This document shows positions 1 through 5,357 of a stretch of DNA of 5,669 bases, piece by piece. Positions within the stretch are counted from its first letter, which is position 1. Each line of letters begins with the position of its first letter. A program made the translations under genes and the position numbers. The stretch spans positions 1 to 5,669 of the forward strand of contig JAFYKS010000143.1 of assembly GCA_017537495.1 (NCBI GenBank), in the 5' to 3' direction. The notes beneath the pieces were generated by a model. The model searched no databases, was not told where the DNA came from, and worked only from the letters and a program-made list of their open reading frames with translations. The stretch is from Bacillota bacterium. GTDB lineage: Bacteria; Bacillota; Clostridia; Peptostreptococcales; Anaerovoracaceae.

Positions 1-948
1 CAGTTTTATAAATGTTTCTCCGCTGAACTTCGGCAGAGTGCAGAAGACCTGCTCATCCCGTTTCTCCATAAGCAGGTTTTCCAGCTTGCTTCCGTCAAAG
101 CCTGCCAGATACTCGGCCATAGTCAGACCTTCCTCCGGCAGCAGAGCCACGAAACTATATCCTTCTTTATACGGACGTACAAACCCTGTGGTATTATCAT
201 CCATCAGGTACCCAAATTCTTCGGAACGCATGTAGCTGGCCTCTGCAGTGCCTCCGTCCTCCATATAAAACCTGTCTTCAAACACATCACCTTTTTCATA
301 AGGCTCAGCCCACTTTGCATCGAAGCAGACAGCATTCACCAGAAACATCATCTGGGCCGGACCAATCTGCGTCAGAATTTCATCAATCATGCCATCGGTA
401 TTCTCAGCACACCACTGATTGATGTCCTTTACATTGCCGGCATCAAAGGCTTCTTTGAAAACTTACGCATCGTAATATCCCCTCACATTCTGCAGGAATC
501 CGTCCTGTACTTCCAGCCGCTCCGTGTCCCGAATCCAGACGGAGTTAGCAATTTCCAGTTTTGCGTCTTTTTCCGACAGCAGATTATTTTCCAGGTAACG
601 AACGTGCTGACTCAGGGCATTGGTATTATAACCAAAGAATTTCTCCAGCTGCTGACGGGTCTGTCCGCCGCTGCCTTCGCTGACCATCCCCATCACCTCA
701 ATCAGAGACAGAGGTGACATAAGGAAATTTTTATTCTCTCCGCAGGCAGACCAGGTATCAGCGAAAAGCTGTTCTGACAGGCTGTGAAGTTTTACTGCCT
801 GAGGGTCTTCGCTGGTACAGGTAATGTCTTCCACCAGGTCCGTCAAAGTTTCTGTTCCGGAGGTATATCCACCGTCGCATCCGGTCATCGCACAGGATAC
901 AGTAAGAAGTACTATCAGCAGCACGCCCGTCAGAATCTTCTTACTCAT
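1..948 (-). pseudogene. Lipoprotein-type serpin, interrupted by an in-frame TAA and cut by the window edge
   Basis: Serpins are secreted suicide inhibitors of serine (some cysteine) proteases. The frame starts at the ATG at 948, nine bases after a GGAGG at 958-962. It encodes a lipoprotein-like signal (MSKK, hydrophobic residues 5-17, then possible lipidated Cys19 in TVSC or Cys24 in MTGC). Serpin hallmarks follow: NFLMSPLSLIEVM at about 74-86, the GQTRQQLEKFFG stretch at 95-106 and the ANSVWI strand at 134-139. Codon 162 is TAA (463-465). Beyond it the same frame stays open for 154 codons and keeps serpin features: an INQW segment at 176-179, the NAVCFDAKW hinge-strand motif at 205-213, and a LPKF segment near the edge. 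The reactive-centre loop lies outside the window. The gene overlaps its upstream neighbour by 8 bases and is third in a sigma-factor operon. GAA-to-TAA is the simplest origin. TAA is a normal stop in neighbouring genes, so recoding is unlikely. The uninterrupted N-terminal piece is 161 residues (463-948). Confidence 0.87.
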
Positions 949-1606
949 ACCATCCCACCTCCCCGGTCAGGTAGTAGATTTCATTCTGCTGTGGCTCCCG
1001 CTCGATGGTGACGATGCAGGTAACCTGGTCCATTATCAGTTCGGCTGCATCTTCTAATCTTCCGTCAACATGGAATGCCTGCCCCTTTTCCATCAGCTCA
1101 TCCACCCAGGTCTGGACTTTTTCTACGTCAGCGATACTGCCCCCGTGGGTTGCAGATGCACATCCATCCCCATATTCTTCGATAGTAAAGCGAGGCAGAC
1201 AGTAGTACGCCAGTTCGCTGTCGTTTTCATCGGTCACCATATCATAAATATCTTTCGGCGGTGCTGCCTGCCCCGGCGCAGCACCTGGCGTCACAGTATC
1301 ACGGTCTTCTGCGCCCTCTTCCCGAAGACTGTCCTCCGCCGCAGAATCATCCACTTTCTCCATGCTGCTGTTGGAAGCCGCTTCATTTTCAGTAATGCTC
1401 TCCACAGCCGCTCCATCAAAGCTGCCTTCTGCCGCCGCCCCCATGAAGTCCAGAACATCCATTTCTGCCAGACCAACGGTCAGTACCAGACATGCCGCCG
1501 CTGCACTCAGCCCGGAAACCACTCTCTTTTTATATTTCTTTCTCTTCACCAGTTCTGCATCCCGCTTGGTATAGACACTGGCCAGAAATTCTTCTCTATC
1601 CTTCAT
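941..1606 (-). CDS. Single-pass membrane protein, putative anti-sigma factor
   Basis: No family is recognised with certainty; the anti-sigma role is inferred from position and topology. Counting from an upstream ATG at 1612, residues 1-30 are a charged cytoplasmic segment ending in a strongly basic stretch (KRKKYKKR). A single hydrophobic span follows at about 31-49, so the C-terminus should be outside the membrane. Residues 57-120 are an acidic, Ala/Ser/Glu-rich, probably disordered linker ending in a Pro/Ala/Gly-rich patch. A small domain of about 100 residues follows, with cysteines at 138, 151 and 199. The HHCC-type zinc motif of many ZAS anti-sigma factors is absent. The gene overlaps the end of the sigma gene (stop at 1596) and the start of the serpin (948), so translation is probably coupled in both directions. 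I prefer the ATG at 1606 (codon 3 of the longer frame), because GGAGG at 1616-1620 lies 9 bases from it but only 3 from the ATG at 1612. Confidence 0.75.
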   Translation of the reverse strand: MKDREEFLASVYTKRDAELVKRKKYKKRVVSGLSAAAACLVLTVGLAEMDVLDFMGAAAEGSFDGAAVESITENEAASNSSMEKVDDSAAEDSLREEGAEDRDTVTPGAAPGQAAPPKDIYDMVTDENDSELAYYCLPRFTIEEYGDGCASATHGGSIADVEKVQTWVDELMEKGQAFHVDGRLEDAAELIMDQVTCIVTIEREPQQNEIYYLTGEVGWYE

Positions 1607-2147
1607 AATCATAGCCCTCCCGCTCCAAAATCTTCCGCAGGGACTGTTTCCCCCTGTACACCAGGTTTTCCACCTGTTTCCGGTTCTTCTTCATAACGTG
1701 TGCCGCCTCCTCATGAGACAGGTCCTCGAAGTAGACCAGGTGGAGTGCCATCCGGTAATCCTCAGAAATCTCTCCCAGTGCCTGGTTCAGCATACGCTTT
1801 TCCACCGTGTCCAGCAACGCATCCTCCAGATCCGAAACCTCTGCCACACGCTCAGCCTCATCCAGGGGAACAACCTGAAGACGGGATGTTTTGCGGAGAA
1901 AATCCACCGCTTTATTGCGTCCAATGGCGAAAATCCAGGTTTTCAGGGCACACTGAAAACGGAACCGCTTCGGATGAAGCAGCACTTCCACAAACACATC
2001 CTCGGCCAGGTCCTCCGCTGCGTGCAGGTCACCCACATACCGATACAGGAAAAATATGAGGCTCTCGCGGTATTCGTCCACGATTTCCACGAAAGCGTTT
2101 TCGTCGCCAGCCAGAAAACGGCGGTAGCTACTGTCACCGTCTCGCAT
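1596..2147 (-). CDS. ECF-type RNA polymerase sigma-70 family factor
   Basis: This 183-residue protein has the length and two-domain layout of extracytoplasmic function sigma factors, which direct RNA polymerase to a small regulon. Region 2 spans about residues 11-86: a core-binding segment with AAEDLAEDVFVEVL at 43-56, then the promoter -10 recognition segment KTWIFAIGRNKAVDFLRK at 69-86. A variable linker covers about 87-115. Region 4 covers about 118-175 and includes the helix-turn-helix DLSHEEAAHVMKKNRKQVENL at 142-162, which would read the -35 element. The start at 2147 is preceded by AAAGGAGT at 2153-2160 with good spacing; an ATG four bases upstream (2151) is out of frame and stops after five codons. 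The gene is first in an operon with a putative anti-sigma factor and a serpin, overlapping the former by 11 to 17 bases. A candidate autoregulatory promoter lies just upstream. The exact ECF group was not established. Confidence 0.93.
   Translation of the reverse strand: MRDGDSSYRRFLAGDENAFVEIVDEYRESLIFFLYRYVGDLHAAEDLAEDVFVEVLLHPKRFRFQCALKTWIFAIGRNKAVDFLRKTSRLQVVPLDEAERVAEVSDLEDALLDTVEKRMLNQALGEISEDYRMALHLVYFEDLSHEEAAHVMKKNRKQVENLVYRGKQSLRKILEREGYDYEG
1615..1620 (-). promoter_or_regulatory. Ribosome binding site deciding the start of the putative anti-sigma gene
   Basis: The minus strand reads GGAGGG here, inside the last codons of the sigma gene. Two in-frame ATGs follow, at 1612 and 1606. 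Only the second has normal Shine-Dalgarno spacing (9 bases from GGAGG), so the protein probably begins MKDREEF rather than MIMKDREEF. Confidence 0.6.
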
Positions 2148-2170
2148 ACATGACTCCTTTCATCCCTTTT

Positions 2171-2206
2171 GTATCTATTAGTCGGCCCGAAGCCGTAAAT
2201 CACTCA
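2171..2206 (-). promoter_or_regulatory. Candidate ECF-sigma autoregulatory promoter of the sigma/anti-sigma/serpin operon
   Basis: On the minus strand TGAGTGATTT (2197-2206) is followed after 12 bases by CGACTAA (2178-2184), then TAGATAC. This resembles the SigV-type ECF consensus (TGAAAC-n-TTT, about 12-14 bases, CGTCTAA) known from Bacillus. The match is partial at -35 and six of seven at -10. The expected start point near 2171 leaves a leader of about 24 bases to the ATG at 2147. A short inverted repeat, CGGC/GCCG at 2183-2186 and 2192-2195, lies in the spacer and touches the -10. No comparably good SigA promoter was found for this operon. Confidence 0.45.
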
Positions 2207-2234
2207 CCCTAATTTTACAATAATTATAAAAAAA

Positions 2235-2263
2235 TTGCCAGAATCAGTCTGCTTTGGTATAAT
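2235..2263 (+). promoter_or_regulatory. SigA-type promoter with extended -10 for the acyltransferase gene
   Basis: TTGCCA at 2235-2240 and a perfect TATAAT at 2258-2263 are separated by 17 bases. TGG directly before the -10 gives the extended TGn element. An A/T tract at 2211-2234 just upstream could act as an UP element. The predicted start near 2270 leaves a leader of about 20 bases. AAGGAGG at 2277-2283 is the ribosome binding site, 7 bases before the ATG at 2291. Confidence 0.85.
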
Positions 2264-2290
2264 AAAGGATAGCGACAAGGAGGTACTCTT

Positions 2291-3490
2291 ATGGCTGAAA
2301 AGAAAAAAACTGTGAAACCCATCGGGAAGCCAAACCCGTTCCTATACTATCTGCTGGCCTATGTGGCCGGGCCAATCTTCAGGCTGGTGTGCCGTGTGAA
2401 GATTGACCGTTCTGCCCTGCAAAACATCCAGGGTCCGGCTTTCATCGTCTGCCCGCACATCTCCAACATTGACTTTATTCTGGTGGCGCTGGCGCTGCTG
2501 CCGCACCGTCCGAATTTCGTCACCAGTGAGCACTTCATGGCCCGTCCGCTGATTCGGTGGTTCCTGACGAAGATGGCAGTCATCCCGAAAAAAATGTACT
2601 GTGCCGATATTCGTGCCATGCGAAGCATTCTTCAGGCGAAGGATCAGGGGCACCTGATTGTGATATTCCCGGAAGGACGCCTTTCCTGCTTCGGTCACTC
2701 CGTAAACCTGACCGATGGTACTGCAGAACTGGTAAAAAAGCTTGGCATCAACGTATATACCGTCACAGGAAACGGTGCTTACCTGACCCTTCCCAAGTGG
2801 GGTAAGGCCGGTCTCCGTCCCGGTCGGATCCAGGTTGAAAGCGTCAAGCTTATGGATGCAGAAGACATCCCTGACCTGAGCGTAGCTGAAATTCAGGAAA
2901 TTCTGGAAAAGGCTATCCTCCATGACGAGGACAAGGTTGCCCGTGAAATGATGTCCGGTGTGAAATATAAGTGCAAAGCACCTGCAGAAGGTCTGGACGG
3001 AATCCTCTATAAATGTCCGGAATGCGGAGCCGAATTCCGCATGGAAACTTCCGGCAACATGATTCGCTGCAGTGCCTGCGGACTGGAAGTGAAGCTGGAT
3101 GAAAGCTATGTGCTTCACGGCGGTCCTTTCAACTCTATTAACGAGTGGTTCTTCTGGCAGATGGAACAGATTGACCTGGATGTGCCTCTGGAAAGTGAAA
3201 CCACTGTCATTGCAGTAGGACCTGACGGCAACCGTGATTTTAATGCCGGTTCCGGTACCATCCGCATAGACCGTGAGACCATTCACTTCTCTGGAACTGT
3301 TTTCGGCGAAGTGCTGGAATTCGAAGAAACAACCCGCAGTGTCAAAGCATTCCCGGCCGCTGTAGGAAGCCACTTCGACCTCTACCACAACAAAATCATG
3401 TACAACTTCCGCCTTCAGCCGGATCCAAGGGCAAACATGAAATGGGTTGCTTTCCTGGATAAGCTGAATAATAATGTGAGAACTGAATAA
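2291..3490 (+). CDS. PlsC-type lysophospholipid (1-acylglycerol-3-phosphate) acyltransferase with C-terminal zinc ribbon
   Basis: Members of this family transfer an acyl chain to a lysophospholipid such as lysophosphatidate at the cytoplasmic membrane. The catalytic HX4D motif is present as HISNID (His56, Asp61), and the substrate-binding FPEGR motif is at 126-130. A hydrophobic stretch at about 16-34 may dock the enzyme on the membrane. The domain fills about residues 15-215. Unlike a standard PlsC of about 200-250 residues, this 399-residue protein continues with a C2C2 zinc ribbon (CPEC at 242-245, CSAC at 260-263). A further region of about 130 residues, rich in predicted strands, is possibly PH- or GRAM-like but not recognised with confidence. 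AAGGAGG seven bases upstream fixes the start. It is transcribed alone from its own promoter and ends at the bidirectional terminator. Substrate is not shown by sequence; another acceptor, such as a lysoglycolipid, is possible. Confidence 0.88.
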   Translation: MAEKKKTVKPIGKPNPFLYYLLAYVAGPIFRLVCRVKIDRSALQNIQGPAFIVCPHISNIDFILVALALLPHRPNFVTSEHFMARPLIRWFLTKMAVIPKKMYCADIRAMRSILQAKDQGHLIVIFPEGRLSCFGHSVNLTDGTAELVKKLGINVYTVTGNGAYLTLPKWGKAGLRPGRIQVESVKLMDAEDIPDLSVAEIQEILEKAILHDEDKVAREMMSGVKYKCKAPAEGLDGILYKCPECGAEFRMETSGNMIRCSACGLEVKLDESYVLHGGPFNSINEWFFWQMEQIDLDVPLESETTVIAVGPDGNRDFNAGSGTIRIDRETIHFSGTVFGEVLEFEETTRSVKAFPAAVGSHFDLYHNKIMYNFRLQPDPRANMKWVAFLDKLNNNVRTE

Positions 3491-3498
3491 TCCGCACG

Positions 3499-3530
3499 AA
3501 AAAAGGATGTCACTGTGACATCCTTTTCTT
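3499..3530. terminator. Bidirectional intrinsic terminator between convergent genes
   Basis: AAAAGGATGTCA (3501-3512) pairs perfectly with TGACATCCTTTT (3516-3527) around a three-base loop, giving a 12-bp stem. On the plus strand it is followed by a T-rich run (3524-3532); on the minus strand by six Ts (3504 to 3499). It lies 10 bases after the acyltransferase stop and about 10 bases after the transporter stop, so it should end both transcripts. Confidence 0.92.
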
Positions 3531-3536
3531 TTGTAT

Positions 3537-4727
3537 TTATTTCTTCGGCAGCTTCCACGTAAGCACCACAGCCAGTGCCAGATAAACGGCACAGACCAGA
3601 TAACCACAATTGAAACTTCCGAAATGATCTGCCAGAGCCCCCGCCAGCTGAGAACCGATAAAGCCGTTGACAAAGCCGAGGCAGGCAATAAGGCCGTAGT
3701 TCTGGGCACAGTATTTTGCACCGAACAGTTTGCTCACCAGAACCGGTGTCAGCGCCATAATAGCTCCGCAGTGAAGGCCGTCGATGATGCAGCCTGCCGC
3801 AAAAGTCAAAGGCGAAGTGTACATACCAAAAAGCAGCAGATTAATCAGGTTTGCTGCGCCCATGACCATGAGGACTTTGCGGGCTGAATACTTATCAGCA
3901 AAATATCCGCCGCCGAACCGTCCCACACAGGTGCACACGGACAGAATGCTGACGAAAACGTAGCCGCTGGAAAGTCCGCCCTGCATGGTGGTAATCATGG
4001 AGATATGATTGATTGGAACCAGTGCTGCCGATGCACCGAATATGTAAGTTCCCAGCAGTATCCAGAATGTACCGGTACGAATCATTCCACGGCAATCAAG
4101 ATCCACTGCAGGAGCATCGCCCCCGGCAGCTTTCACTGCCTTTGCATAGCCCTGACCCGGTTCCGGCAGACGGAAGAAAGAACCAGCCAGGAATACCACC
4201 ACGATGATGGACGTGCCGATTACATTAAACGCCTGCTGTATGCCGCCGTGGCCGATAAAGAATTCAGCCACAACAGCCATAACCACGCTTGACATACCGT
4301 AAACGCTGGAAATCAGCCCGCTGACACGTCCCTGCCGCTCAGGCGGAATCCATTTGAGAACCGTGGCTGATGTGGTGGAAAAGCATGCTCCCACGCCGCA
4401 GCCATGGAGCACACCATAGCCGAAGGCCACCCCGCCCACAGTCATGAAATTCGCTGCCACCAGAAGTCCCCCACCCATGAGCAGTGCTCCCACGCGAAGG
4501 GTCATACGTGGACCGTACTTTTCCTGAAAGAACCCGAACAGCAGCATTGACAGAGAATACGCCACTGCCATGATGGTGCTTGGCAGTGCAGCCTGAGCAT
4601 TGGTCCAGCCTTCCTGTCCAATCAAAGCTCCCGCAAACACACTCCAGGCATAACTTAGCCCCAGATGCAGATTAATAAAAACAGCACAAATCAGAACAAT
4701 CTTTTTTCTGCTGGATCTGTTTTTCAT
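3537..4727 (-). CDS. MFS transporter, OFA (oxalate/formate antiporter-like) group
   Basis: This 396-residue polytopic membrane protein has the length and layout of 12-span major facilitator transporters. About six spans come before and six after a polar central loop at about 187-216. Features typical of the OFA group include LGLSYAWSVF at 22-31. The motif-A-like loop FQEKYGPR is at 67-74, with its repeat GGGYFADKYSARK at 272-284 in the second half. OFA members exchange or take up small carboxylates. Arg270 in span 8 fits the position of the substrate-binding arginine of OxlT. The lysine that OxlT carries in span 11 seems absent: the stretch after NYG at 343-345 contains no Lys. Oxalate is therefore doubtful as substrate, although this is from memory and not from an alignment. 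The start at 4727 has AGGAGG nine bases upstream. It follows a 47-residue membrane protein by 18 bases and is probably co-transcribed with it. Confidence 0.88.
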   Translation of the reverse strand: MKNRSSRKKIVLICAVFINLHLGLSYAWSVFAGALIGQEGWTNAQAALPSTIMAVAYSLSMLLFGFFQEKYGPRMTLRVGALLMGGGLLVAANFMTVGGVAFGYGVLHGCGVGACFSTTSATVLKWIPPERQGRVSGLISSVYGMSSVVMAVVAEFFIGHGGIQQAFNVIGTSIIVVVFLAGSFFRLPEPGQGYAKAVKAAGGDAPAVDLDCRGMIRTGTFWILLGTYIFGASAALVPINHISMITTMQGGLSSGYVFVSILSVCTCVGRFGGGYFADKYSARKVLMVMGAANLINLLLFGMYTSPLTFAAGCIIDGLHCGAIMALTPVLVSKLFGAKYCAQNYGLIACLGFVNGFIGSQLAGALADHFGSFNCGYLVCAVYLALAVVLTWKLPKK

Positions 4728-4745
4728 ATGTAAATTCCTCCTGTA

Positions 4746-4889
4746 TTACTTCCTCTGTCCCCGTTTTTCTTCTCTGTCAAGAAAGCTCCGGTACGTGTCA
4801 AACCCGTACCGGTCAGTTCCTCGATGGAGAATCAGAAATCCGACGGTGATATTTACTGCCGCAAGAAAATAAATCCAAATCCGTTCCAT
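4746..4889 (-). CDS. Small single-span membrane protein (47 residues), possible transporter partner
   Basis: No family could be assigned from the sequence. The protein begins MERIW, has one hydrophobic span at about residues 4-21 (rich in aromatic and branched residues), and ends in a charged tail rich in Arg, Asp, Glu and Lys. The ATG at 4889 has AAGGGGAG at 4898-4905 with 8-base spacing. The same frame could open further upstream at a GTG at 4949, but that codon lies inside the promoter that drives this unit, so the shorter form is preferred. The gene sits 18 bases ahead of the MFS transporter in the same orientation. Small single-span proteins annotated as transporter small subunits are, as I recall, found beside some OFA-type carriers. 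A similar accessory role is plausible here but unproven. The good ribosome site, fitting promoter and intact frame argue against a chance open frame. Confidence 0.7.
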   Translation of the reverse strand: MERIWIYFLAAVNITVGFLILHRGTDRYGFDTYRSFLDREEKRGQRK

Positions 4890-4897
4890 AAACCAGA

Positions 4898-4905
4898 CTC
4901 CCCTT
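4898..4905 (-). promoter_or_regulatory. Ribosome binding site of the 47-residue membrane protein
   Basis: The minus strand reads AAGGGGAG, eight bases before the ATG at 4889. It supports the short 47-residue form over an extended GTG-initiated reading. Confidence 0.65.
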
Positions 4906-4930
4906 ATAATCAACTTTGTTTTCTGGTAAA

Positions 4931-4959
4931 ATTGTACACCCCATCCCACATAAAATCAA
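4931..4959 (-). promoter_or_regulatory. SigA-type promoter for the small membrane protein and MFS transporter
   Basis: On the minus strand TTGATT (4954-4959) and TACAAT (4931-4936) are separated by exactly 17 bases. Each hexamer is close to the SigA consensus (TTGACA, TATAAT). The start point would be near 4924, giving a leader of about 35 bases. The promoter lies wholly between the spoVAE stop (4974) and the small gene, so the transporter unit can be expressed in vegetative cells independently of the sporulation operon. Confidence 0.75.
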
Positions 4960-4973
4960 CCAGTTTTTTCCAT

Positions 4974-5357
4974 TCAGTTTCCTTTCGGCGACTTTGGCGT
5001 AAAGATCAGTGATATGACATATCCAAAGGCGATGGCCACCGCAATTCCTGCCGAGGTTGCCTTCAGGGGCCCCATAATTGCCTCTAAAAAGCCTTTTTCA
5101 GCCCCTTCCATGGCACCTTTGGCAAGATTGTACCCAAATCCCGGAAGAGGCACTGTAGCCCCGTTTCCGGCCAGTTTTACCAGTGGTTCATAAAGACCCA
5201 CTGCCTGCAGTACTACCCCGGACACCACGAAAATCACAAGAACCCTGGGAGCGGTCAGTGTTGTGGCATCCATGAGAATCTGACCAATCAGGCAGAATCC
5301 TCCGCCAATCACAAATGCCCATACATAGTCCATTATTCCGTTCAGTATTCCCTCCAT
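4974..5357 (-). CDS. spoVAE: Stage V sporulation protein AE (SpoVAE)
   Basis: SpoVAE is a membrane component of the SpoVA machinery, which moves calcium dipicolinate into the forespore during sporulation and releases it at germination. The 127-residue length fits the family. Three hydrophobic spans are visible, at about 9-28, 37-57 and 100-119. The conserved family segment between the last two includes PLPGFGYNLAKGAMEGAEKG (70-89), followed by the ATSAGIAVAIAFG helix (100-112). The start at 5357 directly follows the spoVAD stop (5358-5360) with no gap. GGAGG at 5366-5370, inside the end of spoVAD, is its ribosome binding site, so translation is probably coupled. In known spore formers the operon is driven by the forespore factor SigG; that promoter would be outside the window. 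No hairpin terminator was seen after the gene. Confidence 0.93.
   Translation of the reverse strand: MEGILNGIMDYVWAFVIGGGFCLIGQILMDATTLTAPRVLVIFVVSGVVLQAVGLYEPLVKLAGNGATVPLPGFGYNLAKGAMEGAEKGFLEAIMGPLKATSAGIAVAIAFGYVISLIFTPKSPKGN

Noticed and set aside
388..390. Internal re-start of the serpin at an in-frame ATG after the stop (Met187)
   Set aside because: No Shine-Dalgarno sequence precedes it, and the resulting product would lack a signal sequence and the N-terminal third of the fold.
463..465. Stop-codon recoding (selenocysteine, pyrrolysine or altered code) at the serpin TAA
   Set aside because: Selenocysteine uses TGA and pyrrolysine uses TAG. TAA ends several intact genes here (anti-sigma candidate, transporter, small protein, spoVAD), so a changed code is not supported.
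1070..1696. 208-codon open frame on the plus strand
   Set aside because: It lies opposite the putative anti-sigma gene and the end of the sigma gene, both of which have proper start signals and domain or topology support. Its translation is Cys/His/Arg-rich and shadow-like.
2136..2151. Upstream mini-frame at an ATG four bases before the sigma start
   Set aside because: It encodes five residues then TGA and is too close to the ribosome site for efficient use. A regulatory leader peptide cannot be excluded, but nothing supports one.
2183..2195. CGGC/GCCG inverted repeat as terminator or operator
   Set aside because: A 4-bp stem is too short for a terminator and has no T-run. It is mentioned only as part of the candidate ECF promoter.
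2342..3721. Very long open frame (459 codons) on the minus strand opposite the acyltransferase
   Set aside because: It is antisense to a clear PlsC-type gene, runs through the bidirectional terminator into the antisense-free end of the transporter gene, has no ribosome site, and its translation is His/Arg-rich with no recognisable domain.
4890..4949. N-terminal extension of the small membrane protein from a GTG at 4949
   Set aside because: The GTG falls within the spacer of the promoter driving this unit, so it would not be in the transcript. The ATG at 4889 has a good ribosome site.
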